The notes beneath the pieces are model-generated. The model saw only the letters and a list, made by a program, of their open reading frames with translations, did not search any database and had not been told where the DNA came from. The translations under genes and the position numbers were made by a program. This document shows, one piece after another, positions 45,125 through 54,541 of a stretch of 64,000 bases of DNA; the first letter of the stretch is position 1, and every line of letters begins with the position of its first letter. The DNA comes from Halarcobacter mediterraneus (GTDB taxonomy: Bacteria > Campylobacterota > Campylobacteria > Campylobacterales > Arcobacteraceae), in the NCBI RefSeq assembly GCF_004116625.1, contig NZ_NXIE01000004.1, positions 62,001-126,000 of the forward strand. Reading direction: 5' to 3'.

Positions 45125-45832
45125 ATGAAATACAATCTTATTTTACTCTACTTTATAATAACTTTCTTCTCTGCCTGTACTGCAACAACTCAAATAAAAC
45201 AAGATTCTTTAGAACAAATAAAAGAAGATGAAGAAAAGAAATTACATCTTCAAAAAATAGAAGCGACCAATGAAAAGGTTGAAGAAGTTAAAAAAAATAT
45301 TACTCTTCTAGAAAAAAGAATTGAACTTGTTGAAAAAGAGTTAAATCCAAAAGTTGTTGTAAAAGAAAAAATAAAAACTGTTTTTGTGGAAAAACCTGTG
45401 ACTAAAGATAAAAAAACAATAGTTGGCATTTATGAAAAAGTTTATATTCCTTCAATAGAACAAGTATATGAAGCGAAAATTGATACAGGAGCAACAACAA
45501 CATCTATTCATGCTTTAGATATAAAAGAGTTTGAAAGAGATGGTAAAAAATGGGTTAAATTTAAGTTTCAAAATGAGAAAAAAGAACTTATTGAAAAAAG
45601 TTTACCAGTAGAAAGAGTTGTTAGTATCAAAAGACATGGGGTTGAAAAAAATCAAAGAAGGTATGTTGTAAAAATGAGAATTAATTTAGGTGATTATAGT
45701 GAAGTTATTGATGTTTCATTAACAGATAGAAGTAAATTTAATTATCCAATATTAATAGGAAGAAACTTTTTAAATGGATATATTGTAGTAGATGTTTCAA
45801 AAAAATATATAACTAAACCTACAAAGAAATAA
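45125..45832 (+). CDS. Retropepsin-like lipoprotein (ATP-dependent zinc protease/RimB family)
   Basis: A 235-residue lipoprotein with a lipobox FFSAC (Cys near 19). A coiled-coil region (about 25-80) and a retropepsin-fold domain (about 95-230) follow. The domain holds the DTGA aspartate motif in KIDTGATTTSIHALD and the matching ILIGRNFLNG flap-side motif. The family is often labelled ATP-dependent zinc protease (PF05618), although its motifs are those of aspartic peptidases. It begins an operon with an inactive-transglutaminase membrane protein and an ATP-grasp ligase, a conserved trio predicted to process or modify peptides. The lipobox places it on the outer face of a membrane. Confidence 0.85.
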   Translation: MKYNLILLYFIITFFSACTATTQIKQDSLEQIKEDEEKKLHLQKIEATNEKVEEVKKNITLLEKRIELVEKELNPKVVVKEKIKTVFVEKPVTKDKKTIVGIYEKVYIPSIEQVYEAKIDTGATTTSIHALDIKEFERDGKKWVKFKFQNEKKELIEKSLPVERVVSIKRHGVEKNQRRYVVKMRINLGDYSEVIDVSLTDRSKFNYPILIGRNFLNGYIVVDVSKKYITKPTKK

Positions 45833-45833
45833 G

Positions 45834-47393
45834 ATGCGTTCAAAGTTTAAACTTTCTAATACTCACAAAGTAATCTTTTTTTCATTCTTCTTAATTATTT
45901 TAGCTTTTTCTTTAATTACATATAAAATTGTTTACTTAGGATTTCCTCTTTTTCAAGACGAAACAGATAATATTTGGAATATTGAAGCTAAAATAACTTT
46001 TGATAGTAAAATTAAAGATAATAGTGGAATAGTTTCTTTAACAATCCCTTCTAAACAAAATGGTTTTCTAATAATAAATGAAGATTCAAGTTCTCCCAAT
46101 TATGGATATAGTGTTCAAACTTTAAATGATGTTAGAAAAGGTATTTGGTCAAAAAGACAAATACAAGGGGAACAAACTTTATATTATTCTATTGATGTTA
46201 TAAAAGATAAATACAATAAAATTAAGCCTAAGGAAGATTTTGAACAAGAAATTTATTCAGAAGATGTTAAAAATCCAATAATGATGGCTTCAAAATCTAT
46301 TTTAGATAGTATCTATTCAAAAAGTGCTAATTCTCTTACCTTTACCTCTTTATTAATAGAAGAGTTTAATCTAAAACAACCTTCTCAATCTACAAAGTTA
46401 ATTAGAAATAATTTTATGAGTACAGATAAACAAAAAAGAGATTCTTTAGTTAAAATGATTAATTTTATGGGATATAGTGTACGAACAGTTGGTGCTTTAT
46501 ACTTAGAAGATAAAAAAAGAAATATAGATTTAGTTCCTATGTTAGAAGTGTTTTATAAAGATAAATGGTATCTTTTTGATATAAATAAAGGAATGACTCC
46601 TAATAATTTGGATATTTTTATTTGGCAAAGGGGAACACAGTTTTTATTAGAAGCTGAGGGAGTAAAAAACTCTAGTGTAAGATTTTCTATAACAAAAAAT
46701 ATAGTTCCAGCAAGAAGTGCAGCTTTAGTAAAAGATATAAAAAATGAAAGTACACTATTGGATTTCTCTTTATTTGTTTTACCTAATGAAACTCAAAATA
46801 CTTTTAAATTTTTGCTATTAGTTCCTCTTGGAGCATTAGTTGTGGTTTTTATGAGAGTTGTAATAGGACTTAAAACTTCTGGAACTTTTATGCCTATTCT
46901 TCTTTCTATGGCTTTTATTGAAACTCAACTTGTTCCTGGAATAGTTATGTTTATAGTTGTTGTTACTATTGGATTAATTGTAAGGTCGTATCTATCCTAT
47001 TTAAATTTATTATTAGTTGCAAGAATCTCCTCTGTTTTAATAGTTGTATTAGCAATTATGGCTTTTGTAGCAATTATGTCACAAAAACTTAATTTAGGAT
47101 ATGCAACAAGTATTACATTTTTCCCTATTATTATTTTATCTTGGACTATTGAAAGAATGTCAATTCTTTGGGAAGAAGAAGGGGCAAAAGAAGTATTTCA
47201 ACAAGGAAGTGGTTCTTTGATTGTTGCAATAGTTGCTTTTTTTGCAATGACTAATAAGACACTTAGTTTCCTTACTTTTAACTTTCCTGAGGTTTTATTA
47301 ATAGTTCTGGGATTAACAATTCTCCTTGGTCGATATAGTGGTTATAGATTAAGTGAATTATATAGATTTAAAACAATGGTAGATAATAAATAA
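45834..47393 (+). CDS. Inactive transglutaminase fused to a 7TM domain
   Basis: A 519-residue inner-membrane protein. One N-terminal helix (about 15-36), a periplasmic domain (about 40-310) resembling a transglutaminase fold without the Cys-His-Asp triad, then seven helices (about 320-510) with LLVPLGALVVVFMRVVIGLK and KTSGTFMPILLSMAF at the start. This is the PF14400/PF14402 architecture, which travels with the retropepsin and the RimK-like ligase. It starts 1 base after the retropepsin stop. Probably binds a peptide in the periplasm; molecular function is unproven. Confidence 0.85.
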   Translation: MRSKFKLSNTHKVIFFSFFLIILAFSLITYKIVYLGFPLFQDETDNIWNIEAKITFDSKIKDNSGIVSLTIPSKQNGFLIINEDSSSPNYGYSVQTLNDVRKGIWSKRQIQGEQTLYYSIDVIKDKYNKIKPKEDFEQEIYSEDVKNPIMMASKSILDSIYSKSANSLTFTSLLIEEFNLKQPSQSTKLIRNNFMSTDKQKRDSLVKMINFMGYSVRTVGALYLEDKKRNIDLVPMLEVFYKDKWYLFDINKGMTPNNLDIFIWQRGTQFLLEAEGVKNSSVRFSITKNIVPARSAALVKDIKNESTLLDFSLFVLPNETQNTFKFLLLVPLGALVVVFMRVVIGLKTSGTFMPILLSMAFIETQLVPGIVMFIVVVTIGLIVRSYLSYLNLLLVARISSVLIVVLAIMAFVAIMSQKLNLGYATSITFFPIIILSWTIERMSILWEEEGAKEVFQQGSGSLIVAIVAFFAMTNKTLSFLTFNFPEVLLIVLGLTILLGRYSGYRLSELYRFKTMVDNK

Positions 47394-47394
47394 A

Positions 47395-48333
47395 ATGTTT
47401 TTAGCAAATCCATTCAAACTAAAAAAACTTGGTATTTTAGGAATGAATAATAGGAATATTAATTTTATAGGGAAGTATAATAATAGAAAAAACTATCCTT
47501 TAGTTGATGATAAATTAAAAACAAAACATTTAGCTTATGAATATAATTTAGCAGTACCTGAACTTCTAGGGTATATTCAGTTTCAAGTAGAAGTAAAATC
47601 ATTTTTAAGATTTATAAAAAATGAAAAAGGCTTTGTAATTAAACCAGCACAAGGTAGTGGTGGAAAGGGAATTCTCGTAATTGTTGATAAAAAAAATGGT
47701 AAATATATAAAACCAAGTGGAGAAGAACTTAACTCTTCTGATATTAGAAGACATATTTCGAATATTTTAAGTGGTTTGTATTCTTTAGGTGGGAAAAATG
47801 ATATTGCTTTATTTGAAAAACTAGTAAACTTTGACAATATCTTTGATGGTTTTTCTTATGAAGGAGTACCTGATATAAGAGTTATTGTTTATAGAGGTTA
47901 TCCAGCTTTAGCCATGATGAGATTGTCTACTTCTCAAAGTGATGGAAAAGCAAATTTACATCAAGGTGCCGTTGGTGTTGGAATTGATATTAAAACAGGA
48001 AAAGCCTTAAGTGCTGTTCAATTTAATAGACCTATTAAATTTCATCCTGATACAAATAAAGAGTTGAAAACTTTGGTAATTCCTTATTGGGATGATATCC
48101 TTCATCTTTGCTCAAGGTGCTATGAAATGACACAAATGGGATATTTAGGAGCTGATATTGTAATTGATAAAGAAAAAGGACCTCTAATATTAGAACTAAA
48201 TGCAAGACCAGGACTTGCAATTCAAATAGCAAACGATACAGGAGCTTTAAATAAATTTAATAAAATAGATAAGGTTTATGGAGCTCACAATACAATTGAA
48301 GAAAAAATAAATTTTTCAAAAGAAAATTTATAG
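47395..48333 (+). CDS. RimK-like ATP-grasp alpha-L-glutamate ligase-like protein
   Basis: A 312-residue cytosolic ATP-grasp enzyme. Visible are the nucleotide loop GFVIKPAQGSGGKGILVIVD (about 78-97), RVIVYRGYPALAMMRLST and the metal-binding ILELNARPGLAIQIAN near residue 265. Relatives add glutamate or other amino acids to a carboxyl group. It starts 1 base after the 7TM gene and would supply the ATP-driven ligation step of the trio, on the opposite side of the membrane from the retropepsin. Confidence 0.88.
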   Translation: MFLANPFKLKKLGILGMNNRNINFIGKYNNRKNYPLVDDKLKTKHLAYEYNLAVPELLGYIQFQVEVKSFLRFIKNEKGFVIKPAQGSGGKGILVIVDKKNGKYIKPSGEELNSSDIRRHISNILSGLYSLGGKNDIALFEKLVNFDNIFDGFSYEGVPDIRVIVYRGYPALAMMRLSTSQSDGKANLHQGAVGVGIDIKTGKALSAVQFNRPIKFHPDTNKELKTLVIPYWDDILHLCSRCYEMTQMGYLGADIVIDKEKGPLILELNARPGLAIQIANDTGALNKFNKIDKVYGAHNTIEEKINFSKENL

Positions 48334-48345
48334 GAAGGTAGGATT

Positions 48346-49629
48346 TTGTCTAGTTTTGAGAATTTTTTTGAATATCATATGAAAACAAAGCACTCTTACT
48401 TTTCTGTAAGAAGTTTTCCTAATAGATTAGACTGGAATAATCAACCAAGTGCTTTTAAATCATATCCAGACAATTTTGAAAAAATAGAATTAGATTTAGA
48501 GAAAGAAGAACATAAATTTATTTTTTATATTGCTGGAGTAAGTGCAAAAAAAACTTATCCAGGAGTTGAATATTTTTTAAGAGTAAATCCTAGTGCAGGG
48601 GCACTTTATCCAAATGAAATTTATTTTCAAAGTAGAAATAACAAAGAGTTTGAAGATGGAATTTATCATTTTGATATAGCAAGTTCTAGTATAACTTTAT
48701 TAAAAAAGATAGAAAATGAAGGTATTGAAAAGCATTTAGGTTTTGAAAAAATGCAAGATGGTTTTTTATTTTTGATTTCTTCAATTTATTATAGAAGTTC
48801 TTGGAAATACAAAAATAGAGCTTTACGATATTGTTTACTTGATGCAGGACATATTTTAGGAACTATTGAAGCCTCTTCTTATTTATTTGATAAAGAGTAT
48901 GAAATATTATATAATTTTGATAAAAAGGCTTTAAACTCTTTATTTAATTTTGATGAAAAAGAGTTTTTTACTGTTGCTATTTCTTTATCAAAAGAAACTG
49001 AAAAAAATATTGAAGATATCTCTTTATCTCTTCCAACTGTTGATGGAAGTTATTTTTTTGAAAAAAATGAAATGATTGAAAAAGCTTATGAAGATTCTAT
49101 TGTTGTTGATAATTGTGTAAAACAGAATATAAAACCAATATTTAATTATCAAAAAAAGTTTTTAGAAGAAATTATTATAAAAAGACGTTCAATTAGAGAT
49201 TTTACAAAACAAGCTATAAGTGAGAATGAATTAAATATAATTTTAGATGTTCTATATCAAAAAATTTGTTCTAATTGTGATGAAGATGTAGATATATATT
49301 ATGTTGTCAATAGAGTTAAAGGCTTAGAGTTAGGACTTTATAAAGATAAAAAGCTTTTGAAAACTGGTGATTTAAGTTCAAAGGCTGGATATTTATGTTT
49401 AGAACAAGATTTAGGAAAATCTTCTGCTGTAACATTTTTTTTAACTTCAAAAGAAAAAAACTATCAAGCTTTATATCAAAAAGCTGGTTTATTAGGACAT
49501 AGATTATATCTTGCATCAAATTATTTGGGATATGGTTGTAGTGGAATAGGAGCATATTATGATGATGAGGTTTGTGAATTTATTGGTGAATATACACAAG
49601 TTTTATATGCTCTTGCTATAGGGAATTAG
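48346..49629 (+). CDS. SagB-type nitroreductase-fold oxidoreductase, double domain
   Basis: A 427-residue protein of the SagB/ThcOx group. The first nitroreductase-like half (about 20-215) carries FLRVNPSAGALYPNEIYF and a tyrosine-rich SIYYRSSWKYKNRALRYCLLDAGH stretch spanning 24 residues. The second half (about 275-427) starts RRSIRDFTKQAISENELN and holds the GLLGHRLYLASNYLGYG FMN-site region. SagB enzymes oxidise azolines or similar groups with FMN. TTG start at 48346 behind AGGAAGGTAGG. It lies 12 bases after the ATP-grasp gene. No YcaO or RiPP precursor is visible, so the substrate is unknown. Confidence 0.82.
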   Translation: MSSFENFFEYHMKTKHSYFSVRSFPNRLDWNNQPSAFKSYPDNFEKIELDLEKEEHKFIFYIAGVSAKKTYPGVEYFLRVNPSAGALYPNEIYFQSRNNKEFEDGIYHFDIASSSITLLKKIENEGIEKHLGFEKMQDGFLFLISSIYYRSSWKYKNRALRYCLLDAGHILGTIEASSYLFDKEYEILYNFDKKALNSLFNFDEKEFFTVAISLSKETEKNIEDISLSLPTVDGSYFFEKNEMIEKAYEDSIVVDNCVKQNIKPIFNYQKKFLEEIIIKRRSIRDFTKQAISENELNIILDVLYQKICSNCDEDVDIYYVVNRVKGLELGLYKDKKLLKTGDLSSKAGYLCLEQDLGKSSAVTFFLTSKEKNYQALYQKAGLLGHRLYLASNYLGYGCSGIGAYYDDEVCEFIGEYTQVLYALAIGN

Positions 49630-49639
49630 GTATTAAACT

Positions 49640-50410
49640 ATGAAAAATAAGTATTGTTATTTTTTTATGTTTTTATCTTTTTTTTTGTTAGCTTATATTT
49701 CTATTGATACTTATTTTGATATTTCTCAAAAACAAAAAACTTCAATTGATACTCAAAGCTTTTTTATAAAAATATTTTTTTTAGCTTTTATCTTTATATT
49801 TGTGGCTGTAGTTCTTACTTATTATAAAATTAGAAAGAAAAATAAATTGAAAAAAGAACTGGAAACAAAATCTGATATGATGATTATTGATAATAGTTCT
49901 TTAAAAAACAATTCAAACCTTGATTCTTTAACTCAATGTCTAAATAAAGAGTACTTCTTATCAAAGTTTGATGAGTTGATTAAAAAAGCAATTAAAGATA
50001 AACAGGTTCTTTCTTTTTTTATTGTAAATATAGATGAATTTAAATCTTTTAATGATATCTATGGTGAAAATGAAGGTGATGAATGTTTAAAATTGATTGC
50101 TAATATAATAGTAAAATATTGTAATGGAAAAAATGATTTAGTTTCCAGGTTTGGAAAAGATGAGTTTTATATTCTTCTTCCAAATAATTCAAATGCAAAT
50201 GATATAGCAATAAAATGTTTAGAATCTGTACGAAGATTAAAAATTCCCCATGCAAACTCTATTGCTTCAAATATTTTAACTATAAGTATAGGAATAAGTA
50301 GTTTAGTCCCTCTCCATCAAGACCAAAAAGATGAACTTATTTTAAAAGCAAAAAACTCTTTATTAGAAGCTAAAAAAAATGGTAGAAATAGAATTGTAAC
50401 CCTTTTATAA
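49640..50410 (+). CDS. Membrane GGDEF protein with degenerate active site
   Basis: A 256-residue protein with two transmembrane helices (about 5-24 and 48-70), a short linker and a GGDEF domain (about 95-256). The active-site motif reads RFGKDEF in place of GGDEF, and the inhibitory RxxD site is missing. Loss of the second glycine normally abolishes cyclase activity, so it may be a cyclic di-GMP or GTP binding protein or a structural partner. It starts 10 bases after the SagB-like gene and 45 bases before the type II secretion operon. Confidence 0.8.
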   Translation: MKNKYCYFFMFLSFFLLAYISIDTYFDISQKQKTSIDTQSFFIKIFFLAFIFIFVAVVLTYYKIRKKNKLKKELETKSDMMIIDNSSLKNNSNLDSLTQCLNKEYFLSKFDELIKKAIKDKQVLSFFIVNIDEFKSFNDIYGENEGDECLKLIANIIVKYCNGKNDLVSRFGKDEFYILLPNNSNANDIAIKCLESVRRLKIPHANSIASNILTISIGISSLVPLHQDQKDELILKAKNSLLEAKKNGRNRIVTLL

Positions 50411-50455
50411 ACCTTATTTAAATATAATCTAATTTATTTTTTATAAGGAAGTAAT

Positions 50456-50830
50456 TTGAAGAAAGCATTCTCATTAATGGAGCTTATGGTTGTCATTATT
50501 ATTTTAGGTTTATTAGCTGCCTTTGTTTTACCTAATTTAACTGGTAAAAGTGAAGAAGCAAAGGAAAAGATTGTGTGTGTACAAATGAAAAGTGTTGCAC
50601 AGGCATTAAAACTGTATAAACTTGACAATTCAAGTTATCCTACCACTGAAGAAGGTATCAATATTTTAGTAGAGAAAAAATATTTTGAAGATGGAAAACT
50701 ACCTAAAGATGCTTGGAGTAGTGATTTTATATATGTTCAAACTGAAGATTCTTTTGATTTAATTTCTTTTGGTTCTGATAAAAAAGAAGGAACTGAAGAT
50801 GATATTTATTATTCAAAGTGTAATCAATAA
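50456..50830 (+). CDS. gspG: Type II secretion major pseudopilin GspG
   Basis: The 124-residue major pseudopilin that assembles the T2SS pseudopilus. The N-terminus KKAFSLMELMVVIIILGLL is a type III signal with cleavage before Phe and Glu at position +5. The residue before the cut is Ala rather than the usual Gly. The C-terminal half shows YPTTEEGINIL, the WSSDFIYVQ core and the GSDKKEGTEDD calcium loop of GspG. TTG start with AAGGAA upstream. First gene of the operon; TATAAT near 50425 is a plausible -10. Confidence 0.92.
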   Translation: MKKAFSLMELMVVIIILGLLAAFVLPNLTGKSEEAKEKIVCVQMKSVAQALKLYKLDNSSYPTTEEGINILVEKKYFEDGKLPKDAWSSDFIYVQTEDSFDLISFGSDKKEGTEDDIYYSKCNQ

Positions 50831-51372
50831 TGAAAAACTCTATTAAGGTAAATAAAGCTTTTACCTTAATAGAACTTATTATTGTAATTTTATTAATCTC
50901 TTTAGTATATTTTTTAGCTTTTTCTAGTTTTGATTTAAAACAAAATCAAAAAAAAGATTTAGAGATTACAGATTTGAAGAATTATCTTTTAAATAATTTT
51001 TCATATGAAAAAAGTTTAAAACTTGTTTGTTTGGATTATGAGTTTTTCCCTTGTTATATTTTTATAGATGGAAAAAGGAATGAAGAAATTAAAATTGAAA
51101 ATTTATTTGTTCAAGAACCAAAAGTTTATATGTATACAAAGGATTTAAAAGATTTTTATTTAAACGAAATAAAAATAGAAAACATAACTTATCAAACAAT
51201 ATTTGAAATAGAATTTAATGAAGATTATAAACATAAAGATATAGTTTTGGAATATGATGATAAAGTCTATTTTTTCAATTCTATTTCAAATATTATTAAA
51301 GTGTATAAAAACACAAATGAAATTTTAGATGAATTTTATGATAAAAGTATAGAGGTAAAAGATGCTTTATAG
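50830..51372 (+). CDS. gspH: Type II secretion minor pseudopilin GspH-like
   Basis: A 180-residue pseudopilin: short leader, KAFTLIELIIVILLISLVYF helix with Glu+5, then a beta-rich C-terminal domain with no strong match. Assigned as GspH by position after gspG and by size. The ATG overlaps the gspG stop (TAATG). Confidence 0.7.
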   Translation: MKNSIKVNKAFTLIELIIVILLISLVYFLAFSSFDLKQNQKKDLEITDLKNYLLNNFSYEKSLKLVCLDYEFFPCYIFIDGKRNEEIKIENLFVQEPKVYMYTKDLKDFYLNEIKIENITYQTIFEIEFNEDYKHKDIVLEYDDKVYFFNSISNIIKVYKNTNEILDEFYDKSIEVKDAL

Positions 51373-52576
51373 TTATCAAGGTTTTGATTCAAATGGTTTC
51401 AAAACGAAGGGAAAAATTGAAGCTATTTCTTTAGAAGAAGTAAAATTAAAACTAAAAGCAAAATCAATTTTATATACAGATATTAAAGAAGAAACTTTAA
51501 ATTTTGGAAAAATTTCTTTAAAAAGAAAAAAAACTTTGCCTTTATTATCCTTATCAAATCTAAGTAGAGATTTAAGTATCTATCTTAATTCAGGACTTAC
51601 ATTAATTTCTTCTATAAATCTTTTAAAACAAAGATATAAAGATAATAAAACAATGCATTCTTTTTTTGAAACTATTTCTACTTATCTTGATGAAGGGAAA
51701 AGTTTTTATGACTCTTTGGAAGCACAAAAAATAATAAAATTACCAGATTTTTATAAACAATCAATAAAAGTAAGTGAAAATGGAGGTTTATTAGAATCTG
51801 TACTTTTAGAGTTATCAGTCTTTTTAAAGGAACAAGATAGAATTAGAAAGCAAGTAGGTTCGGCATTAGCTTATCCATTGTTTATACTTTTTGTTTCTTT
51901 TTTTATGGTTGGTTTTATGCTTTCTTTTATTGTTCCAAAAATTACTTCAATTTTTACACAGTTTGATCAGGAATTACCTAAAAGTACCCAAATAGTAATT
52001 GCTTTAGGAGATTTCTTTTCCAATAATTATCAATTTATTTTAGTACTTTTATTCCTCTTTATTTCATTATTTATTTTTCTAATGAAAAAAAGTACAAAAT
52101 TTAAATATGCTTTTGATAAATTTATTTTAAAAGTACCTTTCTTTTCTACTATGATAGAACAAGGTGAGTTAGCAAGGTTTTCATATATGAACTCTATTTT
52201 AATAAAATCAGGAGTTCCAATAGTTCAAGCTATTAATTTAAGTGCTAATATTTTGAAAAATAGTGTTATAAAAAAAGTTTTTATCGAAGCTTCAAATAGC
52301 GTAGTAGAAGGTAAAAGATTATCTTCTTTACTCGCACAAAATCGTATTTATAAGATAGATGAAGCTTTTATTCATTCAATTTCAATTGGAGAAGATACAA
52401 GTAGATTAAGTGAAATTCTAAATAACTTAGCCTCTTTGTATAATGAGTCAAATAAAGATAAAACTGATTTATTTTTATCTTTATTAGAACCTGTTTTTAT
52501 GCTTTTTGTTGGTGTTACAATTGGTTTTATAGTAATTGCAATGTTATTGCCAATTTTTTCTATGAATTTAGGATAA
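51362..52576 (+). CDS. gspF: Type II secretion inner-membrane protein GspF
   Basis: The 404-residue polytopic platform protein. Two T2SF repeats (about 55-185 and 265-390) and three transmembrane helices (about 168-190, 218-238 and 375-398). Characteristic SLSNLSRDLSIYLNSGLTL and MIEQGELARFSYMNSILIKSGVPI segments. Overlaps gspH by 11 bases. Confidence 0.93.
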   Translation: MLYSYQGFDSNGFKTKGKIEAISLEEVKLKLKAKSILYTDIKEETLNFGKISLKRKKTLPLLSLSNLSRDLSIYLNSGLTLISSINLLKQRYKDNKTMHSFFETISTYLDEGKSFYDSLEAQKIIKLPDFYKQSIKVSENGGLLESVLLELSVFLKEQDRIRKQVGSALAYPLFILFVSFFMVGFMLSFIVPKITSIFTQFDQELPKSTQIVIALGDFFSNNYQFILVLLFLFISLFIFLMKKSTKFKYAFDKFILKVPFFSTMIEQGELARFSYMNSILIKSGVPIVQAINLSANILKNSVIKKVFIEASNSVVEGKRLSSLLAQNRIYKIDEAFIHSISIGEDTSRLSEILNNLASLYNESNKDKTDLFLSLLEPVFMLFVGVTIGFIVIAMLLPIFSMNLG

Positions 52577-52579
52577 GTT

Positions 52580-53239
52580 TTGAAAAAAGGTATTGTTCTT
52601 TTAGTTTCTTTATTTTTTATAGCTACAATATCAATCTTAGTTTTAAAAAATTTAGATGATACCGATAAGATACTAGAACAAAAAAATTATAAGCTAGATT
52701 TTTCACAAGCTTTACTTTTAACAAAAAATATTCAAAAAGAAATACAAAATGCAATAAAAAACAATAAAAATAACTTTGAAGAACTTTTAGAGGATGGAGT
52801 TTTTGAATCCCTACCTCCTTTTGATTTTCAAGGTATAAGAGTTTCATTTTCTTTAGATGAGAATACAAAAGAAGATATAAATGAACTTTCTAAAAATTAT
52901 GTACTAGATGATTTAGAAAAAGATATTTATAATTTAAGAAGCTATTTAGAAGTAAATAATATATATGATTATCCAATTTTGCAGGAACTTTATGAAACGA
53001 AAGTACATGAAGATGAGAAAATAAAAAGTAGTAAGCAAGTTGAGGATATAATAAATAATTTTATTATAAGAACATATTCAAATAAAATAAATGATTTAAA
53101 AGATAACATTGGTTTTACAGAGTCTTATAAGGATTATATTCTGAGAATAAAGGTCTCTATGGAAAAAGATTTTTTAAAATCTTATTATCTTTTAGATAAA
53201 GAAGGACAGGTAAAGTATTTTGAAATTAGTTTCAAATAA
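52580..53239 (+). CDS. gspK: Type II secretion minor pseudopilin GspK-like
   Basis: A 219-residue protein starting KKGIVLLVSLFFIATISILVL: a pseudopilin helix with Gly before the cut and no Glu at +5, the hallmark of GspK, the tip pseudopilin. It is shorter than classical GspK (about 300 residues). TTG start. Overlaps gspL by 20 bases. Confidence 0.75.
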   Translation: MKKGIVLLVSLFFIATISILVLKNLDDTDKILEQKNYKLDFSQALLLTKNIQKEIQNAIKNNKNNFEELLEDGVFESLPPFDFQGIRVSFSLDENTKEDINELSKNYVLDDLEKDIYNLRSYLEVNNIYDYPILQELYETKVHEDEKIKSSKQVEDIINNFIIRTYSNKINDLKDNIGFTESYKDYILRIKVSMEKDFLKSYYLLDKEGQVKYFEISFK

Positions 53240-54146
53240 AAAAAGTAAAACACTATTTTTAAGTTCAAGTAGCAAGTTTTTAAATATTGAAGAAAAAGTA
53301 AATATTATTATTTCACCAGAGTTTTATTGGATAAGAAAATTTGAAATTCCTGTAAAAACAGAAAAACAAGCAAAGTTGATTTTACCAACTCTTTTTGAGG
53401 ATATTATAGAAGAAGATAGTTCAGAACTTGTTTATCAAGTAAAAAAAATAGAAGAAAATTTATATTTAGGTTTTGCTTTTGATAATGGAAAAATATTTGA
53501 AGCAATAAAAAAAAGTGGAATAAATGTTTCCAATATAGACTCTTTATATTTTGCTCAAATTGAGTGCAAAGATATTAGTTCTTTCAGTTCTGCAAATCAA
53601 AATTTTATTTATACACAAGATAATATCTTAGTAAAATTACCAAGTAATCTTCCCGTTGATAATTCCCCAATTGATAATAAATTAGACAAAATAGATTTGA
53701 GTTCTTTTAAAGTGAATATAAAACTTTATAATAGTGCAATTTTAAATAGTAAGAATTTAAGTTTTATTTATACTTTTTTTATACTTTTAGCTTTAGTCAA
53801 TTTCATTAAATACTTTTCTTATAAGCTAGAAACTAATAATATAGAAGAAAATTTAGAAAAAATATCAAAAGCTTCATCCCTTCCTTCTAGTAAAATACAA
53901 ACAAATGCAATAATAAATAAATATAAATCAACAATAGAATTTGAAAATAAAAAAAGAGAAATAATTTCTTATTTCGTATCGAATTCTTCTTTAGGATTAA
54001 ACTTTTTTGAGATGGATAATAATAGTTTGTCTTTTTATTTTAATGCTAAAAATAAGACAAAAATAGAGAGCTACATAAAAAAGAAGTATAAAATCTCTTC
54101 AAGTAAAGTTGTATCTAATAATTTAATAGTGAGTATCTCAATATGA
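53220..54146 (+). CDS. gspL: Type II secretion protein GspL-like
   Basis: A 308-residue bitopic protein: a cytoplasmic actin-like part (about 1-175, with FYWIRKFEIPVKTEKQAKLI), one transmembrane helix (about 178-198) and a periplasmic ferredoxin-like part. The cytoplasmic part should contact GspE. The TTG start lies inside gspK. Assigned by layout and gene order. Confidence 0.75.
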   Translation: MKLVSNKKSKTLFLSSSSKFLNIEEKVNIIISPEFYWIRKFEIPVKTEKQAKLILPTLFEDIIEEDSSELVYQVKKIEENLYLGFAFDNGKIFEAIKKSGINVSNIDSLYFAQIECKDISSFSSANQNFIYTQDNILVKLPSNLPVDNSPIDNKLDKIDLSSFKVNIKLYNSAILNSKNLSFIYTFFILLALVNFIKYFSYKLETNNIEENLEKISKASSLPSSKIQTNAIINKYKSTIEFENKKREIISYFVSNSSLGLNFFEMDNNSLSFYFNAKNKTKIESYIKKKYKISSSKVVSNNLIVSISI

Positions 54147-54541
54147 ATAAAATAAATCCAATATATATAATATCACTTGTTTTTGTTCTTTTCCTTTTTT
54201 CTTTATCTTTATTAAGTAGCTCAAAGAATGCACTTAATACTATAGAAAGTGAATTAAAAGAGCTTAATAAACTCTCATTGGAATATAAAGAGTACAAAAA
54301 CAATTGGTTTAATAAAGAAGAGATAGAAAAAAGAGTAGATAGGTTAGTTAAAAGTATAAGTTTTAAAAATGAAAAAGTTTTAGTATCTCAAAGTGAAAAT
54401 ATAATTAAAATAAAAATTCAGTCAAAGGATGAAAAAGTTTTAGAAAAGTTTTTAAAAAGAGTTTTAAATGAAAAATTTATTCTTAAAAAATTAGATGTAA
54501 AAAAAGACTCTATATATTTAGAAATAGGAGTTAAAGTATGA
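54143..54541 (+). CDS. gspM: Type II secretion protein GspM-like
   Basis: A 132-residue protein with one N-terminal helix (about 5-27), a coiled-coil and a small ferredoxin-like periplasmic domain, matching GspM in size and layout. Overlaps gspL and gspN by 4 bases each, suggesting coupled translation. Confidence 0.75.
   Translation: MNKINPIYIISLVFVLFLFSLSLLSSSKNALNTIESELKELNKLSLEYKEYKNNWFNKEEIEKRVDRLVKSISFKNEKVLVSQSENIIKIKIQSKDEKVLEKFLKRVLNEKFILKKLDVKKDSIYLEIGVKV

Noticed and set aside
48346-49629. A complete RiPP biosynthetic cluster around the SagB-like gene
   Set aside because: No YcaO cyclodehydratase, peptide precursor or dedicated exporter is visible within several kilobases.
54115-54303. 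Minus-strand 62-codon open frame across the gspL/gspM junction
   Set aside because: Antisense to two overlapping conserved operon genes and lacks a ribosome site.
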